From: Patescibacteria group bacterium
Lineage (GTDB): Bacteria > Patescibacteriota > Patescibacteriia > UBA9934
Reading direction: 5' to 3'
Assembly: GCA_018896835.1 (NCBI GenBank)
Contig: JAHILS010000012.1
Span: forward strand, 1-9,184
DNA: 9,184 nucleotides
The notes under the pieces were generated by a model, which saw only the letters and a program-made list of their open reading frames with translations, ran no database searches and had not been told where the DNA came from. Shown piece by piece: positions 1-5,349 of this stretch (positions are counted from its first letter, which is position 1; every line of letters begins with the position of its first letter). A program made the position numbers and the translations under genes.

Positions 1-591
1 ATTACGCTTGGCGTTCACATAATTAGATCAATCACGCAAAATAAATACATTACTCAAGCACTTTTAATTCTTGGTTGCTCAATACTGATTTTTACCGCCA
101 TATCACCCGACGCACTAACCGTCAGACTCAACATCGCCCGCGGTCAACGAACCGGCGAGCTTGATGCCTTTCCGCTATTTAACGATCTCTCTGCCGAAGC
201 CTATCCACTCATGGACATGGTTCTCTCGGGTGAATCTTATCAAAGAATGATTGGGATAATGGACACAGAAATAACTGATTATTGCGTGTTCCTGGTAAAA
301 CCAAGCGAAATGGACCAATACGCCCTTGTGCCAAATCCAGGAATTGATGAAAGGCTGACAAAAGATATATATATCCGATATGACAAAGAATTTTTTTACC
401 AGGAATGGATGTCGACAGATGATAATTTCACATTTCAGTCTCGTCGAGTCGACTGGAGAACATGGAACTTGGCTCGCACACTTGTTCCTGCAGGAATAGA
501 AACTGGCAACGTCGATCCAATCGCTAACGTCCCCTACCCAATTGATGACATCGTGAACTCCTGTGACTGGTATCTTGGAAAAGTAAAATAA
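1..591 (+). CDS. C-terminal part of a DUF4173-like membrane protein (5' truncated)
   Basis: The reading frame is open from base 1 to a TAA at 589-591, giving 196 residues with no start in the window, so the gene begins upstream. About residues 18-34 form one hydrophobic membrane helix. It is followed by SPDALTVRLNIARG and then a GELDAFPLFNDLSAEA stretch. This resembles the 'NPDA-x-I-A-R-x-N-I-x-R ... G-x-(L/I)-D ... L-S-x-(D/E)-A' block that I recall near the end of DUF4173 integral membrane proteins. The remaining ~130 residues are soluble, rich in acidic residues and Trp, and probably extracytoplasmic. The function of DUF4173 is not known. An internal ATG at 211 also reads to the same stop, but the good family match before it shows that it is not the real start. 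No terminator follows directly; the nearest strong plus-strand terminator is at 1294-1335, beyond the repeat-flanked insert. Confidence 0.6.
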   Translation: MTLGVHIIRSITQNKYITQALLILGCSILIFTAISPDALTVRLNIARGQRTGELDAFPLFNDLSAEAYPLMDMVLSGESYQRMIGIMDTEITDYCVFLVKPSEMDQYALVPNPGIDERLTKDIYIRYDKEFFYQEWMSTDDNFTFQSRRVDWRTWNLARTLVPAGIETGNVDPIANVPYPIDDIVNSCDWYLGKVK

Positions 592-603
592 ATTTAACTC
601 CAC

Positions 604-625
604 TTTTCCACAACCACTCTTGACC
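604..625 (+). repeat. 22-bp direct repeat, copy 1 (left boundary of orphan unit)
   Basis: An exact 22-bp match to 1237-1258. It begins with TTTTCCACAACC and ends with CTCTTGACC. The first nine bases fit the relaxed DnaA-box pattern TTWTNCACA, and the last six (TTGACC) could serve as a -35 box, though no good -10 follows this copy. It lies 13 bp after the stop of the DUF4173-like gene. Both the exact copy and the placement are seen directly; its role as an insertion boundary is inference. Confidence 0.85.
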
Positions 626-653
626 GCGTGTTTAATTATTTAAGGCATACACG

Positions 654-676
654 AAAGCGCCCGTAGGGGGCGCTTT
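654..676 (-). terminator. Hairpin terminator of the minus-strand orphan gene
   Basis: AAAGCGCCC and GGGCGCTTT form a perfect 9-bp stem around a 5-nt loop, 25 bp past the stop of the orphan gene. Only the three stem T's plus scattered pyrimidines follow on the minus strand, so the U-tract is weak. Its position directly behind the minus-strand gene supports terminator function. Confidence 0.6.
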
Positions 677-701
677 AGACGAAATACGACGTGAGCCACA
701 T

Positions 702-1145
702 CTACCAGTGGCCCATGTACCAGGGTGTTGCTATCGGAGCAAATGCCTCTTTGTAGGGACTCGAGTATTCCATCAGATGCTGGAGATTGCGCATGACCTC
801 CGACACGTGCCCGGTCGCTACGTAGTTGCGGCACATGTGAGAAGAGCCACGCATAGCCTTGAGCGCCTCGATGTACTCAAGACCCTCCACCCAACGCTCG
901 TTTTTCTCATCATCATAACGGGCGCAGATAGCGCTATAGGGCGACCGACCGATGGCTTCGAGGAGCCATGTGTGACTCTCGAGCACCCAGAGCCAAGCGA
1001 TAGTACACTCCCTCACAGGCTCGAGCTCTGCGTGCAATTCACACACCGCATCATATATTGGCACGCGATGAGCATATTGCTTACGCAGACGTTCACCTGC
1101 CTCGCAAGCCCAATCGCTGAGATACTCTTTTCTGAAACTGGGCAT
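702..1145 (-). CDS. GC-rich orphan protein, 147 aa, between direct repeats
   Basis: I do not recognise this protein. It is predicted to be soluble and helical, with seven Trp (12, 51, 53, 60, 85, 142, 147) and five Cys (14, 35, 47, 74, 105), no signal peptide and no membrane segment. The start at 1145 is set by a strong Shine-Dalgarno, GGAGGA at 1158-1153, seven bases upstream. A plus-strand frame covers the same DNA (708-1166), but it has no ribosome binding site and a shadow-like composition, so the minus strand is preferred. Hand counts of sample 60-base rows give about 50-60% G+C here, against about 35% in a sampled row of ruvB. The gene carries its own -35 box, Shine-Dalgarno and terminator and sits inside a 22-bp direct repeat, so transfer as a unit is plausible. 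Existence as a gene is fairly sure; function is unknown. Confidence 0.7.
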   Translation of the reverse strand: MPSFRKEYLSDWACEAGERLRKQYAHRVPIYDAVCELHAELEPVRECTIAWLWVLESHTWLLEAIGRSPYSAICARYDDEKNERWVEGLEYIEALKAMRGSSHMCRNYVATGHVSEVMRNLQHLMEYSSPYKEAFAPIATPWYMGHW

Positions 1146-1152
1146 GTCCGAG

Positions 1153-1158
1153 TCCTCC
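1153..1158 (-). promoter_or_regulatory. Strong Shine-Dalgarno (GGAGGA) of the orphan gene
   Basis: GGAGGA seven bases before the ATG at 1145. It is the only clear Shine-Dalgarno before a complete gene in this window and decides both the start and the strand for the orphan gene. Confidence 0.75.
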
Positions 1159-1196
1159 GTGTCTGAGTGATGAAGATCATTTGATTAACCAATTTC

Positions 1197-1226
1197 AGCT
1201 TACTTTATTAAATTGTTTAATGTCAA
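1197..1226 (-). promoter_or_regulatory. Candidate promoter of the orphan gene
   Basis: A perfect -35 TTGACA lies at 1226-1221 on the minus strand. The best placed -10 is TAAGCT at 1202-1197 after an 18-bp spacer, matching only three of six consensus bases. The -35 is 10 bp inside repeat copy 2, so the unit carries its own promoter. The -35 is convincing; the -10 is weak. Confidence 0.45.
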
Positions 1227-1236
1227 CAAAATGACT

Positions 1237-1258
1237 TTTTCCACAACCACTCTTGACC
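1237..1258 (+). repeat. 22-bp direct repeat, copy 2 (right boundary of orphan unit)
   Basis: Exact second copy of 604-625, 633 bp from the first, same orientation. The match also continues leftwards as AC with one extra T. The TTGACC end (1253-1258) is followed 17 bp later by GGTAAT (1276-1281), so this copy may form a weak promoter reading into the terminator at 1294-1335. Confidence 0.85.
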
Positions 1259-1293
1259 ACACATTCCAAACATGAGGTAATAAAAATACAAAC

Positions 1294-1335
1294 ACTCCCA
1301 ATACGCTTATAAACTAAGCGGATTGGGAGTTTTTT
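1294..1335 (+). terminator. Strong intrinsic terminator, plus strand
   Basis: Outer stem ACTCCCAAT/ATTGGGAGT (9 bp), one A/G mismatch, inner stem CGCTTA/TAAGCG (6 bp), 5-nt loop, then a run of six T's. There is no plus-strand gene between 591 and here, so its natural client is probably the DUF4173-like gene. Removing one repeat plus the orphan unit would bring it to about 70 bp after that gene's stop. Confidence 0.85.
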
Positions 1336-1541
1336 GTCAGAGCTCTGTTCATTCACAATAAATTGTTTTCTTTAGCACTGATCAGCTAAAAGAAATCAAC
1401 TAATAAACTCTATATATCGACACAAATTCTCATCAAGAAGATCTCCGGCGGAGCCGGACCAGGCTCCGCCTGGCCTCTACACATCGTCGGGATGGAAAAT
1501 GAAGATAAAAATACGTCGAGTATATAAATCGATAAATAAAT
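1336..1541. other. Gene-free stretch upstream of the lamin-tail gene
   Basis: No credible gene. It holds an imperfect dyad, TTTTCTTTAGC at 1366-1376 facing GCTAAAAGAAA at 1385-1395 with a TGATCA centre, then the GC-rich hairpin element at 1435-1495, then an AT-rich run with TATATA at 1521-1526 and TATAAA at 1523-1528. These could supply a -10 for the gene at 1542, though no good -35 is visible. An 11-residue frame at 1492-1527 has no ribosome binding site and is not called. Confidence 0.6.
1435..1495. repeat. GC-rich hairpin element, copy A (conserved flanks)
   Basis: The left flank AAGAAGATCTCC (1435-1446) and right flank TCGTCGGGATGG (1484-1495) surround a hairpin with stem GGCGGAGCC/GGCTCCGCC (1447-1455 with 1462-1470) and a 6-nt loop. 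Both flanks match the element at 8628-8671 at 10 of 12 positions while the hairpin sequence differs. This looks like one family of dispersed REP-like elements. The hairpin is certain; family membership rests on two copies. Confidence 0.6.
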
Positions 1542-4451
1542 ATGAATAAACTATTCTATGGACTCTTCTGCTTCGTGTTTTTTATGCTGGCATTACCCGC
1601 CAGTGCGCAAGAAACACCACCAGACCAACAAGACTCAACAGAACAAACAGAAACAATTACGTCAGAACAATATCAAAGTGAACAGACATCAAATCCTACT
1701 GGAGACCCTGGCGAAACCATTGTCGAACCTGAAGAACAATCAACCACAAATCCAGACACAGGCTCAAGCGTTGAAACCGACACAGGCGTCCAATCCAGCT
1801 CACAAGACGCAATCGACTCAAGTGTCCAGACAGACTCAACCGATGAAAGTGTCGAAGCAGACGCAACCGACTCAGAAGACACAAGTATTCAGACAGACAC
1901 ACCAGACACAACCGACGAAACTGCCGAGCCCGAAGCCAGCTTCACCTCAGCCTCTCTCCCAAGAATTATCATCAGCGAGATCAACTGGGCTGGAAGTGAA
2001 CTTTCCCAAGCCGACGAATGGCTTGAGATCACGAATGCAGATGGCCAGACTGTGGATCTTAGCGGGTGGATTCTCACCGGATGCGCCACCTCTGGAAATG
2101 CGATAGCTCTCGCTGATGGCACCATGCTTGCCAATGGCGACACGCTCTTGATTTCAAACTACGATCTTGGATCTGATAAAACCACACTTACAATTCAACC
2201 AGACTTGGTCACAGCATCCATTTCCCTTTCCAACTCGGCCCAACAGATTATGTTGGCTATGCCTGACGGAACAGTAGTGGACTCTGTGGGTGATGACACA
2301 GCACCGATTGCTGGATCCACCAGTCCAAAAACTTCCATGGTGCGCGACTTGTCGACACTCGAATGGGCAAGCGCAACTGCAAGCGCCAACTTGAGCGACC
2401 CGACTCAACTGGGTAATCCAGGAACACTTGTTATCCAGGTTGCAGACGAACAGGTCGTGACAGACGAATCAGAATCTGACGAACAAGACCTACCCGACCA
2501 ACAAGACCTAGAAGAAACAGACACAGACAATCCAACCGACGAACCGGACACAACCATGGAGTCAGACCAATTATCAACCTGCTCACTAATCATCAACGAG
2601 TTTGTTTCAAACCCAAACGCCGATGAACTTGAGTGGATTGAAATTTATAACCCATGCGACTTGGGAATCGATTTAACCGACTGGGCTGTACGTGATGCAA
2701 CTGCCAAAGAAACAATGTTTGAGGAAATCGAACTTGACTCAGGATCATTCTTAGTTGTCACCAAACCACTTGGCCAGCTTAATAATGACGGTGACACAAT
2801 CGAACTAATAAACCCAGACAAACAAGTTATCAACTCTGTCGTTTATGGCGAAGATCCAAAAGCGCCAAAGAAAGGTTGGTCATTGGCCCGTAATGATCAA
2901 GGCTCTTGGACAACCACCTGTACGCCAACCCCAGGATCTGCAAATGAGCTAACTGATGTTTGCATTGTGCAGGACGAAACTGCTGGGTCTGATGAACAAG
3001 ACTTATCTGAAACAGAAACAATCGACACAACCGATACAACTGACGAGTCAGACACAACTGACGTGACGGATGCGTCAGACACCACAGAATCAGACACCAC
3101 AGAATCAGACACCCAATCAACTACCCAATCAGACACGTCTGACACGCCGACTTCCTATTCTCCAGGTTCACTTATCTTAAACGAAATAGTAAGCGACCCG
3201 GCCGAAGGCGACACAGAATGGATTGAGCTTTTCAATCCGACCAGTGCGAACATCGACCTTTCTAGCTGGACAATCACAGACGAAAGCGGAAAAGCAACAT
3301 TACTCGATGGTCTCACGATAAATACTGACGGATATCTAGTTATTGAAAGTCCAAAAGGTAAACTTAACAATGACGGCGACACAGTTTCATTGTTTGATCC
3401 TGCTGGAAACCTTATCAGCTCAATGAGTTATGGAACTGACGATCTTGATAATCCAAAAAAGGGTGAAAGCTTAGCGTGGAATGGATCAGCTTGGGCGATC
3501 ACGTCAAACATAACAAAATCAACTGCTAACCAAGAACCTTATGAGGATCAAACAAGTCAGTCAGATGCACAATCTGACACACAATCAACAACCACAACAG
3601 AGTCGGGAACATCCAACAGCGGATCTAATTCACAAACTCAACAACAAACTATTTCAAATGGTCAGTCGACAAGCCTCGGAAATGATTCTAACGTTTCCAA
3701 CCAACCAGAGACTCATCACATTGTTGCCGTAGCTGAAGCGCCAAAAACAAATAGTTCCAGCACAACCTCTAGCGTAAAGAAAGCGAGCACATCTGCAACA
3801 TCACAAACAACTGTGAACGGAACGGTAACTGCTGTTCCGGGAGTATTTGGAAGCCAGCTGGCATTTATTGAGGGTATGCAACTTTACTTTTACTATGCTG
3901 ACTGGCCAACTTTAGAAGTTGGAGACATCGTCAGCGTAAAAGGTGAAATGTCAGAGAGTCGAGGCGAAGAAAGAATTAAAATTTCCGACATGCGTGATAT
4001 TCAAATTACCGGACACGTTGATCTTGAAACAGAAAATATGACTGTAGCTAAATTGTTTGGTCAGCCAGATGGAACGTTAGTGACTATTGAAGGCACAGTG
4101 CAGGACATCCAGGACACCAAACTCACACTAAAAGACAATACTGGATCAATTACAGTGATTGCCAACACGCACGAAGGCATGAACTGGAACACTGTTGGTT
4201 CGAACTTAAGGATCACGGGAATATTAAGAACAGTTAGTGATGAACAGCGACTATATCCACGTGACATGCAGGATATTGAAACTATTGCCCAAGAGCAAGC
4301 AACTGAGCAAACTCAAGCACCAATTGCAGTTGGACAAAGCACTGATTACACACCATGGATTGGTGGCGGGTTACTAGCCATGGCCTTGGGCGGACTGGCT
4401 TACTTCTTTGTCCGTCGATCTCACTTAGAAACCTCTCCAATCGGAGCCTAA
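1542..4451 (+). CDS. Secreted, membrane-anchored protein with three lamin-tail domains and two OB-folds
   Basis: A 969-residue surface protein. Residues 1-22 are a signal peptide ending ASA before QE. Linkers very rich in Asp, Thr, Ser, Gln and Glu (23-139, 295-346, 470-542, 665-756) separate three lamin-tail domains: 140-294 (IIISEINWAG, DEWLEITN), 347-469 (LIINEFVSNP, LEWIEIYNP) and 543-664 (LILNEIVSDP, TEWIELFNP). Domains 2 and 3 share an LNNDGDT motif. Two predicted OB-fold-like beta domains follow (757-824 and 843-915). One membrane helix (about 939-957) and a short basic-start tail (RRSHLETS) anchor it; there is no LPXTG. Lamin-tail domains are immunoglobulin-like and occur in bacterial surface proteins and nucleases; the OB-folds could bind DNA, sugar or protein. 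No nuclease motif is visible. Start: first Met with a good signal peptide. The 68-aa gene follows after 9 bp. Domain calls are from recognised sequence patterns; the function is inferred. Confidence 0.85.
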   Translation: MNKLFYGLFCFVFFMLALPASAQETPPDQQDSTEQTETITSEQYQSEQTSNPTGDPGETIVEPEEQSTTNPDTGSSVETDTGVQSSSQDAIDSSVQTDSTDESVEADATDSEDTSIQTDTPDTTDETAEPEASFTSASLPRIIISEINWAGSELSQADEWLEITNADGQTVDLSGWILTGCATSGNAIALADGTMLANGDTLLISNYDLGSDKTTLTIQPDLVTASISLSNSAQQIMLAMPDGTVVDSVGDDTAPIAGSTSPKTSMVRDLSTLEWASATASANLSDPTQLGNPGTLVIQVADEQVVTDESESDEQDLPDQQDLEETDTDNPTDEPDTTMESDQLSTCSLIINEFVSNPNADELEWIEIYNPCDLGIDLTDWAVRDATAKETMFEEIELDSGSFLVVTKPLGQLNNDGDTIELINPDKQVINSVVYGEDPKAPKKGWSLARNDQGSWTTTCTPTPGSANELTDVCIVQDETAGSDEQDLSETETIDTTDTTDESDTTDVTDASDTTESDTTESDTQSTTQSDTSDTPTSYSPGSLILNEIVSDPAEGDTEWIELFNPTSANIDLSSWTITDESGKATLLDGLTINTDGYLVIESPKGKLNNDGDTVSLFDPAGNLISSMSYGTDDLDNPKKGESLAWNGSAWAITSNITKSTANQEPYEDQTSQSDAQSDTQSTTTTESGTSNSGSNSQTQQQTISNGQSTSLGNDSNVSNQPETHHIVAVAEAPKTNSSSTTSSVKKASTSATSQTTVNGTVTAVPGVFGSQLAFIEGMQLYFYYADWPTLEVGDIVSVKGEMSESRGEERIKISDMRDIQITGHVDLETENMTVAKLFGQPDGTLVTIEGTVQDIQDTKLTLKDNTGSITVIANTHEGMNWNTVGSNLRITGILRTVSDEQRLYPRDMQDIETIAQEQATEQTQAPIAVGQSTDYTPWIGGGLLAMALGGLAYFFVRRSHLETSPIGA
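3081..3110 (+). repeat. 15-bp tandem repeat in a lamin-tail protein linker
   Basis: Two identical copies of ACCACAGAATCAGAC, coding TTESD units between lamin-tail domains 2 and 3. Partly matching units lie on both sides, from about 3020 to 3140. This suggests that the linker grows and shrinks by slippage. Confidence 0.75.
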
Positions 4452-4460
4452 CTAATAAAT

Positions 4461-4667
4461 ATGACTGAACAAAATCAAGCCAGTATGTGGATGTCAAAAT
4501 TAAACAATCGCATACAAACTCTTGTCCACAATTTGGGTCTGCCAAATGACATCGGACAAAGTATTAAAGAATTTGTGTTCGAAGTGGCAAAAGAACAGTA
4601 TCGGGTAGGAAATAGCAGTGGCATACGCTGGGCACGAACCAATCCAGACCCAAGACCTGCGTCTTGA
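4461..4667 (+). CDS. Small orphan protein, 68 aa
   Basis: Not recognised by name. The protein is helical and soluble, with a basic C-terminal half containing FVFEVAKEQYRVGNSSGIRWARTNPDP. The VAKEQYRxGN-SGIRWAR block looks like a conserved core, but I cannot tie it to a named family. It starts 9 bp after the lamin-tail gene without a Shine-Dalgarno, so it is probably cotranscribed. Its stop is followed immediately by the direct repeats and palindrome at 4670-4722. Overlapping minus-strand frames look like shadows. Composition matches the surrounding genes. Confidence 0.65.
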   Translation: MTEQNQASMWMSKLNNRIQTLVHNLGLPNDIGQSIKEFVFEVAKEQYRVGNSSGIRWARTNPDPRPAS

Positions 4668-4669
4668 GC

Positions 4670-4691
4670 TGTGAACAAAGTGTGAATAAGG
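4670..4691 (+). repeat. Paired 11-bp direct repeats resembling DnaA boxes
   Basis: TGTGAACAAAG and TGTGAATAAGG stand head to tail, exactly one helical turn apart. The second contains TGTGAATAA, the exact complement of the DnaA-box consensus TTATNCACA; the first deviates by one base. They directly adjoin the palindrome at 4690-4722. DnaA or another regulator could bind here; an origin is not supported by the surroundings. Confidence 0.5.
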
Positions 4692-4722
4692 GCAGTTTGG
4701 GCGCCAGGCGCCCAAACTGCCC
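4690..4722. promoter_or_regulatory. 33-bp perfect palindrome (operator and/or terminator)
   Basis: GGGCAGTTTGGGCGC pairs perfectly with GCGCCCAAACTGCCC around CAG, so the DNA is a full palindrome with one central base. As RNA it would be a very stable 15-bp hairpin that could stop the transcript from 4461-4667, but no T-tract follows. As DNA it covers where the -35 of the next promoter should be (about 4704-4709), so it could be an operator. Both roles are possible. Confidence 0.6.
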
Positions 4723-4726
4723 AGGA

Positions 4727-4732
4727 TATAAT
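4727..4732 (+). promoter_or_regulatory. Perfect -10 box (TATAAT) giving a leaderless start
   Basis: TATAAT lies 6 bp before the ATG at 4739, so transcription would begin at or next to the A of the start codon. No TTGACA-like -35 exists at the expected distance; that place is filled by the palindrome. This suggests activator dependence or palindrome-based control. Confidence 0.65.
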
Positions 4733-4738
4733 TAAATT

Positions 4739-5170
4739 ATGAAAACAAATATGGAAATAACTCTTAACTCAATGCAGGCAGTATTGGAAAAAATACTTAA
4801 TCGTTTAGAAAACATCGATCAAAGACTTGAAGTGATAGATCAAAGGCTTGAAGTGATAGATCAAAGACTCGATGCGATGGATAAACGAATGGACCAAATG
4901 GATCACAGATTCGACATGATCGATCAAAGGCTCGACGCAATGGATAAACGAATGGGCTTGATGGATGACCGATTTGATAGAATCGAATTTGATATCAAGG
5001 ATCTGAAAAATGATATGAATAGAAGATTCAAACAAGTGGATGAAAAAATTGATGGACTCTATGCTCACATCGACGGCCTTATTAACATGTACAATAAACA
5101 TGAATGCGAAATCGTTGCCCTTCGTCACTGCTACGAACGTCATGAAGAACTAATCGAAGAACTTATCTAA
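4739..5170 (+). CDS. Heptad-repeat coiled-coil protein, 143 aa
   Basis: The protein is almost one continuous coiled coil. From residue 26, thirteen heptads in unbroken register run to about residue 116, of the form LEVIDQR, with Leu/Met/Phe in the a position and Ile/Met in the d position and charged Asp, Gln, Arg or Lys between. There is no signal peptide or membrane helix, so it is probably a cytoplasmic oligomer. The tail (117-143, MYNKHECEIVALRHCYERHEELIEELI) holds two Cys and several His, which could bind metal; this is a guess. The start at 4739 follows TATAAT by 6 bp, which suggests a leaderless mRNA; Met5 is an alternative. The DNA under the heptads is a 21-bp tandem repeat. No catalytic domain is visible; it could be a scaffold, a partner of the upstream genes, or a phage-fibre-like rod. 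Confidence 0.8.
   Translation: MKTNMEITLNSMQAVLEKILNRLENIDQRLEVIDQRLEVIDQRLDAMDKRMDQMDHRFDMIDQRLDAMDKRMGLMDDRFDRIEFDIKDLKNDMNRRFKQVDEKIDGLYAHIDGLINMYNKHECEIVALRHCYERHEELIEELI
4814..4981 (+). repeat. 21-bp tandem repeats with a 63-bp higher-order unit
   Basis: Eight 21-bp units code one heptad each. Units 1-3 are nearly identical (IDQRLEV, IDQRLEV, IDQRLDA). Units 3-5 (4856-4918) and 6-8 (4919-4981) repeat as a 63-bp block: IDQRLDA, MDKRM.., MD.RFD.. This shows growth first by single units and then by a three-unit duplication. Confidence 0.85.
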
Positions 5171-5172
5171 AC

Positions 5173-5202
5173 ATTAAAAAGCAACCTAGGTTGCTTTTTA
5201 AT
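5173..5202. terminator. Bidirectional terminator, 30-bp perfect palindrome
   Basis: ATTAAAAAGCAACCT followed by its exact complement. As RNA it is a hairpin with a CUAG loop, and each strand ends in TTTTTAAT. It stops the coiled-coil gene on the plus strand and tRNA-Gly on the minus strand; its last base (5202) is also the final base of the tRNA CCA end. Confidence 0.88.
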
Positions 5203-5276
5203 GGAGCGGCAGACCAGACTCGAACTGGCGACCTCTTCCTTGGCAAGGAAGCGTTCTACCACTGAACTACTACCGC
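5202..5276 (-). tRNA. tRNA-Gly (anticodon GCC), CCA encoded
   Basis: The complement begins GCGGTAG and ends CTGCCGC-T-CCA, forming the 7-bp acceptor stem with one G-U pair. The D arm (GTTC/GAAC), anticodon arm CTTCC-TTGCCAA-GGAAG and T arm (GCCAG-TTCGAGT-CTGGT) are all intact. The anticodon GCC reads GGC/GGU glycine codons. The CCA is encoded. It has a strong promoter just upstream and the palindromic terminator directly behind it. Confidence 0.96.
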
Positions 5277-5285
5277 ATGTGGCAC

Positions 5286-5314
5286 ATAGTATCGAAAACG
5301 CTTGAGCTCGTCAA
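5286..5314 (-). promoter_or_regulatory. Promoter of tRNA-Gly
   Basis: On the minus strand, TTGACG at 5314-5309, a 17-bp spacer, then TACTAT at 5291-5286, ending 9 bp before the tRNA. Both boxes are near consensus with ideal spacing. Confidence 0.78.
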
Positions 5315-5328
5315 TTATGACTTCAAGC
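5300..5328 (-). terminator. Weak hairpin behind the peptidase gene, overlapping the tRNA-Gly -35
   Basis: GCTTGA and TCAAGC, with an inner GTCA/TGAC pair and a lopsided internal loop, form a hairpin followed by GTTTT on the minus strand. It lies 21 bp after the stop of the S51-like gene and could end its transcript. It also overlaps the -35 of tRNA-Gly. Low confidence. Confidence 0.35.
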
Positions 5329-5349
5329 AATAAATATTGAATAATATCT

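Noticed and set aside
708..1166. Plus-strand open frame of 152 codons opposite the orphan gene
   Set aside because: No Shine-Dalgarno or -10, shadow-like composition; the minus-strand frame has GGAGGA at ideal distance plus promoter and terminator.
1492..1527. 11-residue open frame before the lamin-tail gene (possible leader peptide)
   Set aside because: No ribosome binding site or attenuator-like structure; its ATG is part of the hairpin element's conserved right flank.
2897..3145. Long minus-strand open frames inside the lamin-tail gene
   Set aside because: They mirror the low-complexity Asp/Thr/Ser linker DNA and produce repetitive Val/Ser sequence; shadows.
4400..4451. LPXTG-type sortase signal at the end of the lamin-tail protein
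   Set aside because: A membrane helix with a basic tail is present, but no LPXTG-like motif precedes it.
4670..4689. DnaA-box-like pair as a replication origin
   Set aside because: Only two boxes, no dnaA/dnaN neighbours, no AT-rich unwinding region; a regulatory role is more likely.
4814..4981. CRISPR-like array
   Set aside because: The periodicity is 21 bp with no spacers and codes a heptad coiled coil.
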